A stretch of DNA of 64,000 nt from Rhodopseudomonas palustris (GCF_013415845.1 NZ_CP058907.1:806001-870000); one strand, 5' to 3'; numbered from the stretch's first letter, positions 1 through 9,348 are shown. Translations and numbers: made by a program. Notes: generated by a model not told the origin, from the letters alone.

Positions 1-329
1 TCGCTGTGCAGATCGAGCGGAGTGACGAGCACGCGCTGACGCTCGGCCGCCTTGCTGGGCTTCTAGCGCTGGCGCAGGCGGGAAGCGCCGCCGCCGTGCG
101 GGCGCTGGACAGTGGCGAGGCGCCGAATGGCGCGCGTGTGATCGGCGTCCGCAGTCTGGCGCGCATACTCGTCGATGAGCTGCGTGCGCTGCTGTCTCCG
201 GACCGCATCGACGACCAACTCACCCGATCGCTGGCGGCATTCGACGTGCTGGCCAATGTCGCGCGCGAGCCGCGCAAGCAGCGGCAGATCGCCCTCGGCC
301 AATCTCTTTGGAGCAATCAAGAGCAATGA
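1..329 (+). CDS. C-terminal part of an unidentified protein, cut by the window edge
   Basis: The reading frame is open from the first base of the window to a TGA at 327-329, so this is probably the tail of a longer gene; a GTG at position 6 is the only start inside the window and need not be used. About 108 residues are visible, mostly helical and rich in Ala, Leu and Arg, with no motif I recognise. The stop overlaps the next start in an ATGA, so it is very likely co-translated with the CoxD-like ATPase and the CoxE-like protein that follow. A role linked to that pair is an inference from position only. Confidence 0.6.
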   Translation, partial: AVQIERSDEHALTLGRLAGLLALAQAGSAAAVRALDSGEAPNGARVIGVRSLARILVDELRALLSPDRIDDQLTRSLAAFDVLANVAREPRKQRQIALGQSLWSNQEQ

Positions 330-1273
330 CTGCGAATCTGCCGATGCAATCCATCGAGGCCGTCACCGCAGGTTTGGCGTCGGTCGGCTATATCGCCAGC
401 CGCCAGATCGCCACCGCGGTGTATCTGGCCGAGAAGATCGAGAAGCCGATCCTGGTCGAAGGCCCCGCCGGCGTCGGCAAGACGGAGCTGGCGAAAGCGC
501 TGGCGAGCTGGCGCGGCCTGCAGATGATCCGGATGCAGTGCTACGAGGGACTCGACGAGGCCAAGGCGCTGTACGAGTGGAAATACGCCAAGCAACTGCT
601 CTACACTCAGATCCTCAAGGACAAGCTCGGCGAAGTGCTCGGCGGCGCGCAGACGTTGTCTGACGCGCTCGACCGGTTGCACGATTTCGGCGACGTGTTT
701 TTCTCCAAGGAATTTGTCGAACCGCGACCGCTGCTGAAGGCGCTGGAGCAACCAGAGGGCTGCGTGCTGCTGGTCGACGAAATCGACAAGTCGGACGCCG
801 AGTTCGAGTCGCTGCTGCTGGAGATCCTGTCGGACTACCAGGTGACGATTCCCGAGCTCGGCACCATCAGCGCCACGGTGAAGCCGCTGGTGCTGCTGAC
901 CTCGAACGGCGAGCGGGACCTGTCGGATGCGCTGAAGCGGCGCTGCCTGCATTTGCACATCGGCTTTCCCGAACAGAGGCTGGAAGAGCGCATCGTCGAA
1001 AGCCGCGTGCCAGGCGCCGGCGAGACGTTACGCAAGCAGATGGTCGGGTTCATCAACCAGATCCGCGCGCTCGACCTGAAGAAGCTGCCGTCGGTCAGCG
1101 AGACCATCGACTGGGCGCGGGTGCTGGTGCTGCTGCAGGCGAGCGAGCTCGACCACCAGACCGTGAAGGACACTCTCAACGTGCTGTTGAAATACGAAGC
1201 CGACATCGAGACGGCGCTGCCGCAGGTCTCCGGCTTCGTCGCCAAGGCTGGGCGCGAGGGTGTGTTCGGCTGA
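326..1273 (+). CDS. MoxR-family AAA ATPase, CoxD-like
   Basis: A 315-residue AAA+ ATPase of the MoxR/CoxD type. It has Walker A GPAGVGKT near residues 46-53, Walker B LLVDEID near 148, and the sensor-like TSNGERD segment followed by LKRRCLHLHI, typical of the family. MoxR ATPases act with VWA-domain partners as chaperones for assembly of metalloenzymes or complexes, and CoxD works with CoxE on CO dehydrogenase. I placed the start at the ATG of the ATGA overlap (326) rather than the TTG 18 bases earlier. The stop overlaps the next ATG (TGATG), so the three genes form one translationally coupled unit. The substrate complex is not visible here. Confidence 0.88.
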   Translation: MTANLPMQSIEAVTAGLASVGYIASRQIATAVYLAEKIEKPILVEGPAGVGKTELAKALASWRGLQMIRMQCYEGLDEAKALYEWKYAKQLLYTQILKDKLGEVLGGAQTLSDALDRLHDFGDVFFSKEFVEPRPLLKALEQPEGCVLLVDEIDKSDAEFESLLLEILSDYQVTIPELGTISATVKPLVLLTSNGERDLSDALKRRCLHLHIGFPEQRLEERIVESRVPGAGETLRKQMVGFINQIRALDLKKLPSVSETIDWARVLVLLQASELDHQTVKDTLNVLLKYEADIETALPQVSGFVAKAGREGVFG

Positions 1274-2664
1274 TGCGCGAGGAGCTGCACCGCTTCTTCC
1301 GGGCGGCGCGGGGCGCCGGCGTGCGGGTGTCGCCGGCTGAAAGCATCGACGCGATGCGGGCAGTGTCGGAGGTCGGCTTCGCCGATCGTGGCCTGTTGCG
1401 CGACACCCTGCTGGTGACGCTGGCCAAGACCCAGGACGAGAAGCAGGCGCTGGCGCAGTGCTTCGATCTGTTCTTCAGCCGGCCTGAGCCGAAGACCAGT
1501 GCGGATGCTGGCGAAGACGCCGATCAGCAGGCGGACAGCGCGACGTATGCGTCGCAGGCCGGCGGTAGCGGCGCGCCGGGGCAGGGCGGCGGCGAAGGCT
1601 CAGCGCCGCCGGAGCTCGGCGAACTGGCGCAGATGCTGCTGGCGCAGGATCGCAGCGCGGTTGCTGCAGCGCTCGCCGGCGCGGCCAATGAAGCGTCACT
1701 GTCCAACATCCGGTTCTTCACGCAGCGAGGCCTGTTTCAGAGCCGGATGATGGAAGCGCTCGGCATTGGTCAGTTGCGCGACGATCTCGACCGGCTCAAG
1801 GCCGATGATCCGGCGCAGGCCGAGCGCCTCGCCGCCGCGCTCGACGGCCTGCGCGACAGCGTGCGCGAAATGGTGGCGCAGGCGCTGCTGCTGTACGGCC
1901 GCGAGGAGGCGGAGAATCTCCGCCATGAGGTTCTGCGCAACGCGCCGATGATGCGGCTGGAGCGGCGGCAGGTCGAGCAGATGAAAGAGCTGATCCGCGC
2001 CATCGCGCGGCGCTTACGCGAGCGCTACAGCAAGCCGCGCAAGCGGCAGCGCCGCGGCCATCTCGACGTCCGCCGCACCATCCGCCGCAACGCCGCCTGG
2101 GGCAACATCCCGTTCCTCACCGCCTGGAAGCGGCGGCACCGCGACCGGCCGCAGATCGTGGCGCTGTGCGACGTTTCCGGCTCGGTGGCGCAGGTGTCGG
2201 ATTTCTTCCTGCTGCTGATCCACAGCCTGCACGAGGTGGTCGACGACGTTCGTTCATTCGCGTTCTCCGGCCACCTGATCGAGGTCAGCGATATCCTCGA
2301 CAAGCAGGAACCGGAAGCGGCGATGCGCGAGATCATGTCGAAGGTCGGGTTCGGCTCGTCCGATTACGGCTCGTCGCTGGCGGATTTCGAGAAACGCTGG
2401 CTGCGCGCGGTGACGCCGAAGACCACGGTGATCGTGCTCGGCGACGCCCGCAGCAACAATCTCGATCCGCGCACCGACATCCTGCGCACCATCTCCGAGC
2501 GCGCCAAGCGCGTGGTCTGGCTCAATCCCGAAGGCCGGATGGGGTGGGGCTGGGGCGATTCGGAGATGTTCCGCTACGCGCCGTTCTGCAACGTGGTTCG
2601 GCAATGCGCCACCGCCAAGCAGCTCGAACGCGCGGTTTCGGACATCGTTGCGGCTTATCAGTAG
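1273..2664 (+). CDS. VWA domain protein, CoxE-like
   Basis: A 463-residue protein whose C-terminal half is a von Willebrand factor A domain with the MIDAS motif DVSGS (start of the CDVSGSVAQ segment near residue 299). Its low-complexity middle (residues about 75-115) is rich in Gly, Ala and acidic residues, and a very basic stretch precedes the VWA domain. This is the CoxE architecture, the usual partner of the MoxR/CoxD ATPase encoded immediately upstream with overlapping stop and start. It is cytoplasmic, with no signal or membrane segment. No CO dehydrogenase structural genes are in the window, so the client of this chaperone pair is unknown. Confidence 0.87.
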   Translation: MREELHRFFRAARGAGVRVSPAESIDAMRAVSEVGFADRGLLRDTLLVTLAKTQDEKQALAQCFDLFFSRPEPKTSADAGEDADQQADSATYASQAGGSGAPGQGGGEGSAPPELGELAQMLLAQDRSAVAAALAGAANEASLSNIRFFTQRGLFQSRMMEALGIGQLRDDLDRLKADDPAQAERLAAALDGLRDSVREMVAQALLLYGREEAENLRHEVLRNAPMMRLERRQVEQMKELIRAIARRLRERYSKPRKRQRRGHLDVRRTIRRNAAWGNIPFLTAWKRRHRDRPQIVALCDVSGSVAQVSDFFLLLIHSLHEVVDDVRSFAFSGHLIEVSDILDKQEPEAAMREIMSKVGFGSSDYGSSLADFEKRWLRAVTPKTTVIVLGDARSNNLDPRTDILRTISERAKRVVWLNPEGRMGWGWGDSEMFRYAPFCNVVRQCATAKQLERAVSDIVAAYQ

Positions 2665-2841
2665 CCGCTGCGCGGCAGCAGCGTGCTGGTCTTGCGCCGA
2701 CCGGCTGCACAGGCGGCTCAATTTCGCGGCAGTTAGTTGCGCCGCACAAGATGCGGCGATTGACTTCCCGCCGGCCCGCGCTTTCACTTCCCTCGCCGAG
2801 ACGGCCGTCAAGAGCCGCCGACCTTCCGAGGGAGAAAACCG

Positions 2842-4368
2842 ATGAGCTTTGCTTACTTCGACTGGATCGCCCATCACGCCGAGGTCCGCCCCGAGCGGAT
2901 CGCGGTGGTCGATCTCGCCACCAGTCGCAAGACCAGCTACCGCGCAATGGACGAACGGGTCGACCGGTTGGCTGCCCATCTCGCTGCGCTTGACGTTGGC
3001 CGTGGCGACCGGGTCGCGGTTCTGGCGCTGAATGCGGTCGAGACGCTGGAGGTGCAGTTCGCCTGCTTCCGGCTCGGCGCGATCTTCGTGCCGCTTAATG
3101 TCCGGCTCACCGTGCACGAACTATCCTACATCGTCGGCGACGCCGCGCCGCGGGTGCTGGCGCATGACGACGAGCTGGCTCCGATGGCGACGGAGTTGAA
3201 GGCTGCCTGCAGCGTGCCGCATCTCCTGGCGTTCGGCCCGGCCTACGAGGCGGCGCTGGCGGCCTCGCCGCGGCTCGGAGCCTCCGAGCCTGTGACGCTC
3301 GATGACGTCTCCACCATCATGTACACCTCCGGCACCACCGGAAAGCCGAAGGGCGCCATGATCACCCATGGAATGACCTTCATCAACGCGGTCAATCTCG
3401 GCATTCCGGCGTTCATTTCGCAACGCACGGTGTTTCTCTGCGTGCTGCCGCTGTTCCACACTGGCGGGCTTAATTGCTACACCAATCCGGTGCTGCACGC
3501 CGGCGGCACCACACTGTTGATGCGCGCGTTCGATCCGGGCGCAGCGCTGTCGATTATCGGTGATCCGTCGGTGGGGCTGACGCATTTCTTCGGGGTGCCC
3601 TCGATCTATCAGTTCATGTGCCAGCATCCGGCGTTCGCGGCGACCGATCTGTCGCGGCTGCAGATCGCCGGGGTCGGCGGCGCTCCGATGCCGGTGCCGC
3701 TCTTGAAGATCTGGCAGGAGCGTGGCTGCGCCTTGGTCCAAGGCTACGGCATGACCGAGACCAGCCCGGCGGTGCTGATGCTCGATGCCGACGATGCCGA
3801 GCGCAAGGCCGGCTCGGCCGGCAAGCCGGTGCTGCACGCCGATCTCAAGATCGTCGGCCCGGACGGCGACCCGGTGAAGCCGGGCGAGATGGGCGAACTC
3901 TGGGTGAAGGGCCCGAACATCACCCCCGGCTATTGGAACAGGCCGGACGCCAATCGCACCTCGTTCACCGACGGCTGGCTGCACACCGGTGACGCGGCGC
4001 GGGTCGACGACGAAGGCTTCTATTACATCGTCGACCGCACCAAGGACATGTACATCTCGGGCGGCGAGAACGTATACCCGGCCGAGGTCGAGGACGTGCT
4101 GTACCAATTGCCGGAGATTGCCGAGGCTGCGGTGATCGGAGCGCCCGATCCGCAATGGGGCGAAACCGGCGTCGCGGTGGTGGCCCTCAAACCCGGCCAG
4201 GAACTGAGCGAGGCGAAGCTGCTGGCGCACTGCCGCGAGCGGCTGGCGCGGTTCAAATGTCCGCAGCGCGTCAGCTTTGTCGAAGCATTGCCGCGCAACG
4301 CCACCGGCAAGGTGCACAAGCCGACGCTCCGCGAACGCATTCTGGTGCGGGAGACCGCCGACGCGTGA
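2842..4368 (+). CDS. Class I AMP-forming acyl-CoA ligase
   Basis: A 508-residue ANL-superfamily ligase, full length for the family. It shows the P-loop YTSGTTGKPKG, the YGMTETSPA adenylate-binding loop, the hinge region GWLHTGDAARVDDEGF, RTKDMYISGGENVYP, and the C-terminal catalytic lysine in PRNATGKVHK. The reaction is activation of a carboxylic acid to acyl-AMP and then acyl-CoA. It resembles medium/long-chain or aromatic acyl-CoA ligases, but the acid cannot be told from sequence alone. A good Shine-Dalgarno (GAGGGAGAAAACCG) precedes the ATG. It is separated from coxE-like by 177 bases and is convergent with pioC, with a strong hairpin between. Confidence 0.93.
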   Translation: MSFAYFDWIAHHAEVRPERIAVVDLATSRKTSYRAMDERVDRLAAHLAALDVGRGDRVAVLALNAVETLEVQFACFRLGAIFVPLNVRLTVHELSYIVGDAAPRVLAHDDELAPMATELKAACSVPHLLAFGPAYEAALAASPRLGASEPVTLDDVSTIMYTSGTTGKPKGAMITHGMTFINAVNLGIPAFISQRTVFLCVLPLFHTGGLNCYTNPVLHAGGTTLLMRAFDPGAALSIIGDPSVGLTHFFGVPSIYQFMCQHPAFAATDLSRLQIAGVGGAPMPVPLLKIWQERGCALVQGYGMTETSPAVLMLDADDAERKAGSAGKPVLHADLKIVGPDGDPVKPGEMGELWVKGPNITPGYWNRPDANRTSFTDGWLHTGDAARVDDEGFYYIVDRTKDMYISGGENVYPAEVEDVLYQLPEIAEAAVIGAPDPQWGETGVAVVALKPGQELSEAKLLAHCRERLARFKCPQRVSFVEALPRNATGKVHKPTLRERILVRETADA

Positions 4369-4451
4369 GTGCGGTCTGCCAAGGCGGGGCCGCGGTGCAC
4401 CGATCATGCGCTGGGCGAGGGCCTTGCTGGACAGGCTTGCACCAGCAATGA

Positions 4452-4492
4452 CGCAAGCTCCAGCTCCGACTGTATCGGACCCGGAGCTTGCG
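4452..4492. terminator. Long hairpin between convergent acyl-CoA ligase and pioC
   Basis: CGCAAGCTCC pairs with GGAGCTTGCG as an outer 10-bp stem, and TCCGA/TCGGA forms an inner stem around a CTGTA loop. The position between two convergent 3' ends suggests a bidirectional terminator or mRNA 3'-end stabiliser. Neither side has a clear U-tract, so intrinsic termination is not assured. Confidence 0.55.
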
Positions 4493-4542
4493 ACCGCTGC
4501 GCCGCTCGTCCGTGCGCAGCAGATGACGTGATCAACGGCGCG

Positions 4543-4827
4543 TTATGCCTTGCCGGCGTAGAGACGGCACCAGCCGTTCTCGCTGATCGGGCTCTCGACG
4601 GTGATGCACGAGCTCGGTGGCCGGAATTGGCGACAGGTGCCGCAACGTTTGGCGCCGTTGGGCGACTCCTGATAGCCGGCGTCCTTGTGCGAGGCCTTCT
4701 TGGTGACCTGGGCGTTCGCCGCAGCCACGCCGGCGCCGAGCATCGCGGCTATGCCCGCGGCGCCCACGCCGGCCTTCAGGAGCTTGCGCCGCGACAACGG
4801 CGGCTGGTCGTTGCGTTTGTCGTTCAT
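4543..4827 (-). CDS. pioC: PioC, high-potential iron-sulfur protein of Fe(II) oxidation
   Basis: A 94-residue periplasmic HiPIP. The N-terminus has a Tat signal (SRRKLLKAG then a hydrophobic run to AANAQ). The mature part carries the four [4Fe-4S] cysteines in the HiPIP spacing C-x2-C-x8-C-x12-C, within CGTC..SSC..GWC. PioC is known to carry electrons from the PioAB conduit toward the photosynthetic reaction centre. I placed the start at 4827, preceded by GGAGGACGAC, and not at an in-frame codon 180 bases upstream that would put the Tat signal inside the protein. It is the last gene of the pio operon, 139 bases after pioB. Confidence 0.96.
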   Translation of the reverse strand: MNDKRNDQPPLSRRKLLKAGVGAAGIAAMLGAGVAAANAQVTKKASHKDAGYQESPNGAKRCGTCRQFRPPSSCITVESPISENGWCRLYAGKA

Positions 4828-4966
4828 CGTCTGTCGTCCTCCCATTGTTGTTGACGTTGGCTGGCATCGGCCGGCGGCCACGTCTTTGCCGCCGGCAGCA
4901 AGCTCGCCGCGTTCGCGTGCGAGCCGATCCTGTCGCGAAGGCGGCGCCACATCACGGCGCTGCCGC

Positions 4967-7399
4967 TCACCATTTGGCGTTGAGCGAGACCTGGAAGTAC
5001 TGCGCATCGTAGTTCGGATTGGTGGCTCCCATGTCGATCATTCGCGCCAGCGTGGTGTCGACCAGATAAAGGTAGGGCGACATCAGATCCTGCTGCCAAT
5101 TGTCGACGCTGTTGCGCTCCCAGATGTAGCGCGCCTTGACATAGACCTCTCCGGTCCATCCCAGCTTCGCCACGATCGACGGATCGATCGTGTGCTTCAG
5201 CGACGCATCGAGCCGCTGATAGTTGGTCGATACCGTCGGGAACGGGCGGTATACGGCGCCGCCGGCATTCGCCAGCAGCGCGTAACCGTTATAGGGGCCG
5301 TAGTCCCAATCCTCGTGCGAGAACGAGATCGCATAGCCGAGCTTGAAATCGAGCACGCCGGGAATCAGCTCCAGCGTGCTGGCGATCAGGATGGTCTGCA
5401 CCTTCTCGAGCGTGTTGCTGCCGAACGCGTTGATCGGGGTGGCGTTAGGAAGGCCGGTGGCGGAGTTGGTCAAGGTACCGCTGCCGACCTGGAAGCGATC
5501 ATAGGTTTCGTACAGATACGATGCCTGGATCGAGGAGCCTGGCGTGAAGCTGTAGGTGATGTCGATGCCGGCGTTCCAGGTGTTGCTCTTCTTCAGGCCG
5601 AAGAACAGCGGATCGTCCGGGTAGTCCTCGAAGCGCAGGCCGGCGGTCGGTGAAATCACGAAGTCCCGGAACACGCTGCCGGCCGGACCGGAAATGTCGA
5701 GGAAAGCGTTGGCCTTGGTCTGGTTGCGATTCGCCATATCGAACTTGCGCATCAGCAGGTTGGTGCCGTTGTTAGCCGTGGCGCTGTAGTAGGTGTCGCG
5801 CGCCATCGCCAGGCCGTCGTAATTGTCGTAGCGGCGTTCGGAATACTGGCCGCTGGTGCGCAGCGTTGCGATGTCGTGGACCTTGAAGTCCGCGGTCAGC
5901 TTGCCGATGAACTCGTTGGTGACGTTGGCGTCGCGGCGGCTGCGATCCCATTGCTCCCAACCGAAGGTGCTGCCGAATGTGACCCATTTGGCAGGGCGCC
6001 ATTGCATTTCGCCGCTGGCGTTCTGCTTGGTGTAGGACATCGACAGCGATCGCCGCGGGATGCCGGCGGCGATGCCGGTCGCGGACGAATCTTCGACCAC
6101 GTAATTCGGCATCAGCAATTCCGGCGTCTGGTTGTCGTTGTCGTAGTAGCGATAGCGCGTGGTGGTGCGGAACTCCGGCGTCCACTGGGTGGTGGCAGTA
6201 GTGTTGTAGAGCGCGGTGTTGACCTCGCCGTTGAGGCTCGAAGCCGGCAGGAGGAAGGTCGTGATGTTGGGATTCACGGTGAACGGCATGAAGGCTTCGT
6301 TCTGCCGCATCGTGGTGTACTGGAACGTGCTGTTCCAGCGCGTCTTGAACGGCAGGTCGATGCCGGTGGTGACGCCGGTGTTATAGGCCTGATTGCTCGG
6401 CATCAGACTGATCCGCGCCGCCGGCGAGAACACCCGCGGATTGGCGGGGTCGAAGAACGGATTCTGCACCGTGAAGGAATTAAAACTGTTGTCGTAAAGC
6501 GAGAAGCCGCCGCCGACCTGGACGTTGTAGTGTCCGCCCCAAGGGGTCGGACCGAAGTATTGGCCGCTGAGTTTGCCGATCTGGGTCGTGTCGTCGATCG
6601 GTCGCGGCGCCTGCATCTGCTGCAGTCCGGTGCCGGCGAGACCGCCGATCGGAAAGCCCGCGATCTGAGTGCCTTCGCGCTGCTCGTGCGAGTAGCTCGC
6701 TTTGACGTCCCAGTTCGGATCGGGTGTCCAGCGATAGGCTGCGCTACCCTTGCGGCGGTCGATGCCGACGTCGATCAGATTGGTCTTGCCGGCCAGCGCG
6801 TTGGTCACGGCGGCGCGCTGCGCCGCCGTGGTGGTGGTCGCCGGGGCGACGATCGACAGGGTGTTGCCGGGAACGGCGACCGGCGTCGTCAGCGTGGTGG
6901 TGCCGACGCCGTTCCAGATGCTCAGCGCGCTGGTGTTGTAGAGATGCGGGATCTCATCCCAACCCAGGGTGAGGTAATGCTCGCCGGCCTTCGAGAAGTC
7001 GAAGATGTAGCGCTGGTTGTTGTTGCCGATATTGTCGGCGCGGAGCTCATTCCAGTAGGTGCCGTCCTTGGTCTGCAGCGTCATCCGCAGATATTCGGCA
7101 TAGAACCCTGGCGCGATCCGGCCGTACTCTTCGAACTTCGAACGGTTGTTGCGATCGCCGCCGCCGGCCGGATTGGTCGGCGACACCCAGGGCGTCGCCG
7201 ATTTCTGTGGGCGCTGGATGAACGAGCGCCAGCCAGCTTCGAATTCGCCCGAATATGACCAGCCGCCATGAGCCGCGTCGAAATCGGGGACCGAGCGCGC
7301 AGGCTCCTCCTTGGCCACCGTCTCGGCGGTAGCGCTCAACGGTATTACGGTCACCACGGAGATTGCGGCGGACGTCAGCAGGAATTGCCTAAACGCCAT
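4967..7399 (-). CDS. pioB: PioB, MtrB/PioB-family outer-membrane beta-barrel
   Basis: An 810-residue outer-membrane porin of the MtrB/PioB family. It begins with a Sec signal peptide (hydrophobic to about residue 25, cleavage near SATAE), then alternating amphipathic strands rich in Tyr, Trp, Asn and Thr, and ends in the barrel-assembly signal YFQVSLNAKW with an aromatic last residue. No cysteine is present, so the N-terminal CxxC of Shewanella MtrB is absent. PioB is understood to hold the PioA decaheme cytochrome in the outer membrane so that electrons from external Fe(II) can cross. It lies 98 bases downstream of pioA on the same strand. Confidence 0.96.
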   Translation of the reverse strand: MAFRQFLLTSAAISVVTVIPLSATAETVAKEEPARSVPDFDAAHGGWSYSGEFEAGWRSFIQRPQKSATPWVSPTNPAGGGDRNNRSKFEEYGRIAPGFYAEYLRMTLQTKDGTYWNELRADNIGNNNQRYIFDFSKAGEHYLTLGWDEIPHLYNTSALSIWNGVGTTTLTTPVAVPGNTLSIVAPATTTTAAQRAAVTNALAGKTNLIDVGIDRRKGSAAYRWTPDPNWDVKASYSHEQREGTQIAGFPIGGLAGTGLQQMQAPRPIDDTTQIGKLSGQYFGPTPWGGHYNVQVGGGFSLYDNSFNSFTVQNPFFDPANPRVFSPAARISLMPSNQAYNTGVTTGIDLPFKTRWNSTFQYTTMRQNEAFMPFTVNPNITTFLLPASSLNGEVNTALYNTTATTQWTPEFRTTTRYRYYDNDNQTPELLMPNYVVEDSSATGIAAGIPRRSLSMSYTKQNASGEMQWRPAKWVTFGSTFGWEQWDRSRRDANVTNEFIGKLTADFKVHDIATLRTSGQYSERRYDNYDGLAMARDTYYSATANNGTNLLMRKFDMANRNQTKANAFLDISGPAGSVFRDFVISPTAGLRFEDYPDDPLFFGLKKSNTWNAGIDITYSFTPGSSIQASYLYETYDRFQVGSGTLTNSATGLPNATPINAFGSNTLEKVQTILIASTLELIPGVLDFKLGYAISFSHEDWDYGPYNGYALLANAGGAVYRPFPTVSTNYQRLDASLKHTIDPSIVAKLGWTGEVYVKARYIWERNSVDNWQQDLMSPYLYLVDTTLARMIDMGATNPNYDAQYFQVSLNAKW

Positions 7400-7497
7400 T
7401 TCAAGGCCCCCTTCGCGCGAGTCGTTCCATCACCCTTCGCGGCTTGTTGGTGTGGCGAGCGACGGCGGCCGCAGCCGTCGCTGTCCCCGGCTCCGAG

Positions 7498-9120
7498 CTA
7501 TCGGTGCCAGCGCGATCCGGACGGCGCGTTGGAGCCGTGGATGTTGTTGTGACAATTCTGGCAAGCGTTCCCGACCGCCCAGCGTGCCGAGGTCGGCAGA
7601 CCAGGCTGGTTGTGCGGGTTGGTGTGACACTGCTGGCACAGCCGCTGCCGCGCGACGATCAGCAGCGACTCGTGGTTGGAGCCGTGCGGTTCGTGGCAGT
7701 TCAGGCAGTTCTCGCGCACCGGCGGATGTTCGAACAGGAACGGTCCGCGCTTGTCGGCGTGGCAGGTGTAGCAGGTGTCGTTGACGGTCGCCTCGCGCAG
7801 CAGCTTCTCGGTCGCGCTGCCGTGCGGGTTGTGACAGTTGACGCAGGTGATTTTCGTTTCGCGGATCGGCATGTGCGAGCTGCGCTGCACCTGCGCCTTG
7901 CGATCCTTGTGGCACTGGAAGCAGGTGTCCATCACCTGCACGGTCTTGAGCTGATTGCGCGGCGACACCTTGCGCATCACGGTGTGGCAGTTGACGCAGG
8001 CCAGTCCGCGGGTCTCGTGCTGCGAACCCTGCCAGTAGGTCTGGTCGCCCTTCTCGTGGCAGCTCAGACAGACGCTGTTGGCCTCGGCGACATCGAAGCC
8101 GCGGCTATCGGTCGGCCGGAACGAGCGGATGCCCCCCTTCTCACGGCCACCGCCGCCATTGACGTGTGCCGAGCCCGGGCCGTGGCAGGTTTCGCATTCC
8201 ATTTTGCCCTGCGGCGTGACCTTGCCGGACTTGATGTTGCGGCCCATCACGGTCTGCTGGAACTCGTCGAACAGGCCTGCGTGGCAGGTCTCGCACGGCT
8301 TGGAGCCGACGAAGTAACGGCCATCGGGATCGCCGGGCGCGGGTGCCACCATCGGCGCGCGCCCGGCGGCGGCAGCCCTCGGCTCGCGCGTCGCGACCAT
8401 CAGGACCGGCCGGGAATCATCCGCCTTGGCGGCGAGGATCTCGATAAAGCCGAACTGCTTCGGCTGCTCGATGGTGTCGTCGAAATTTTCCAGCGCCACC
8501 CAGGTGGTTACCGTGGCGGCATCGCGCACCGGCTCCGGCATCTCCGCCACGTAGTCCGGCTCGCGGGCGAGCCGCGCCGCCAGCGTGTGGCGGGTCTGGT
8601 GAGATCGCAGGATGCGCTTTTCGCTGAGGGTGGTGAGGCGCAGCGAAGCCGTAAACCGCAGGCTCTGCTCGAGCTGTGGGCCACCGTCGATCTGGGGAAG
8701 CGCCAGCAAGTTCTCGGTCGAACCATGCCCGGCAAAGCGCGTGTCGAAACGCGGGCCGGCTGCTGCCGCACCGTGCGGCGAACCATGCGCGGAGGCGCCG
8801 TGGCCCGAGATGCCGCCATGCCCGCCGCCATGTCCGTCACCAAGCGCGAGGCCGTGGGCAGGCACGGGCGTGAAGTTCTGTTCGGTCTTGCCGGCGCTCT
8901 GCAGGCCGCGCACGTAGTCGACCAGCGCATTGACCGACGGATCGACCGCGCCGACTTGGCCGTCATGCGGCAAGGCGGTGTGTCCGACCATCGCCGGTTC
9001 GGCACCGGCTGGCCAGGTCCCCCAGGCCAGCGCAATCGATACGAACAGCGACGAGATCCAGCTCCGGCGGCCGCGCCGATTTTGGTCGCGCGCAACCGCC
9101 GCCCCCCGAGAGCCCCCCAT
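7498..9120 (-). CDS. pioA: PioA, decaheme c-type cytochrome for phototrophic Fe(II) oxidation
   Basis: A 540-residue secreted multiheme cytochrome. After a basic N-terminus and a hydrophobic signal (cleavage near PAGAE, residue 41) comes a long heme-free extension of about 230 residues. It includes a His/Gly-rich patch with six histidines between residues 89 and 116. The C-terminal half (about 275-522) contains exactly ten CxxCH motifs (CETCH twice, CLSCH, CVNCH twice, CFQCH, CYTCH, CLNCH, CQQCH, CQNCH), matching MtrA-like decaheme proteins. PioA is the first electron acceptor from Fe(II) and is required for photoferrotrophy and electrode uptake in R. palustris TIE-1. It is the first gene of the operon, with a FixK box upstream. 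Confidence 0.97.
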   Translation of the reverse strand: MGGSRGAAVARDQNRRGRRSWISSLFVSIALAWGTWPAGAEPAMVGHTALPHDGQVGAVDPSVNALVDYVRGLQSAGKTEQNFTPVPAHGLALGDGHGGGHGGISGHGASAHGSPHGAAAAGPRFDTRFAGHGSTENLLALPQIDGGPQLEQSLRFTASLRLTTLSEKRILRSHQTRHTLAARLAREPDYVAEMPEPVRDAATVTTWVALENFDDTIEQPKQFGFIEILAAKADDSRPVLMVATREPRAAAAGRAPMVAPAPGDPDGRYFVGSKPCETCHAGLFDEFQQTVMGRNIKSGKVTPQGKMECETCHGPGSAHVNGGGGREKGGIRSFRPTDSRGFDVAEANSVCLSCHEKGDQTYWQGSQHETRGLACVNCHTVMRKVSPRNQLKTVQVMDTCFQCHKDRKAQVQRSSHMPIRETKITCVNCHNPHGSATEKLLREATVNDTCYTCHADKRGPFLFEHPPVRENCLNCHEPHGSNHESLLIVARQRLCQQCHTNPHNQPGLPTSARWAVGNACQNCHNNIHGSNAPSGSRWHR

Positions 9121-9334
9121 TCCGTCCCCCGCAAGTGCTCAAAGCACGATGATTTTTGTCAGACCACTATCGATCGCCGTCCACGTGTCGTGGGCGACGT
9201 CGAGCGAAGATCATTTGAGTGAAAAAGTCCGTTGGCGCAGGTTCAGCCTGCATCGCGACGCTTGCCGGAGTTGTCCGGGAAGTAATTAGCCACAATCTGT
9301 CATCAAAAGTCACACAACGTACTAAAACGCGTAT

Positions 9335-9348
9335 TTGATCGAGATCAA
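9335..9348 (-). promoter_or_regulatory. FixK/FNR box upstream of pioABC
   Basis: TTGAT-CGAG-ATCAA is a perfect match to the FixK/FNR consensus TTGAT-N4-ATCAA. Its centre lies 221 bases upstream of the pioA ATG. If FixK acts at the usual class II position (-41.5), transcription would start near 9300, leaving a leader of about 180 bases. Regulation of the pio genes by FixK has been reported for R. palustris TIE-1, which supports this as a functional site. Confidence 0.85.
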
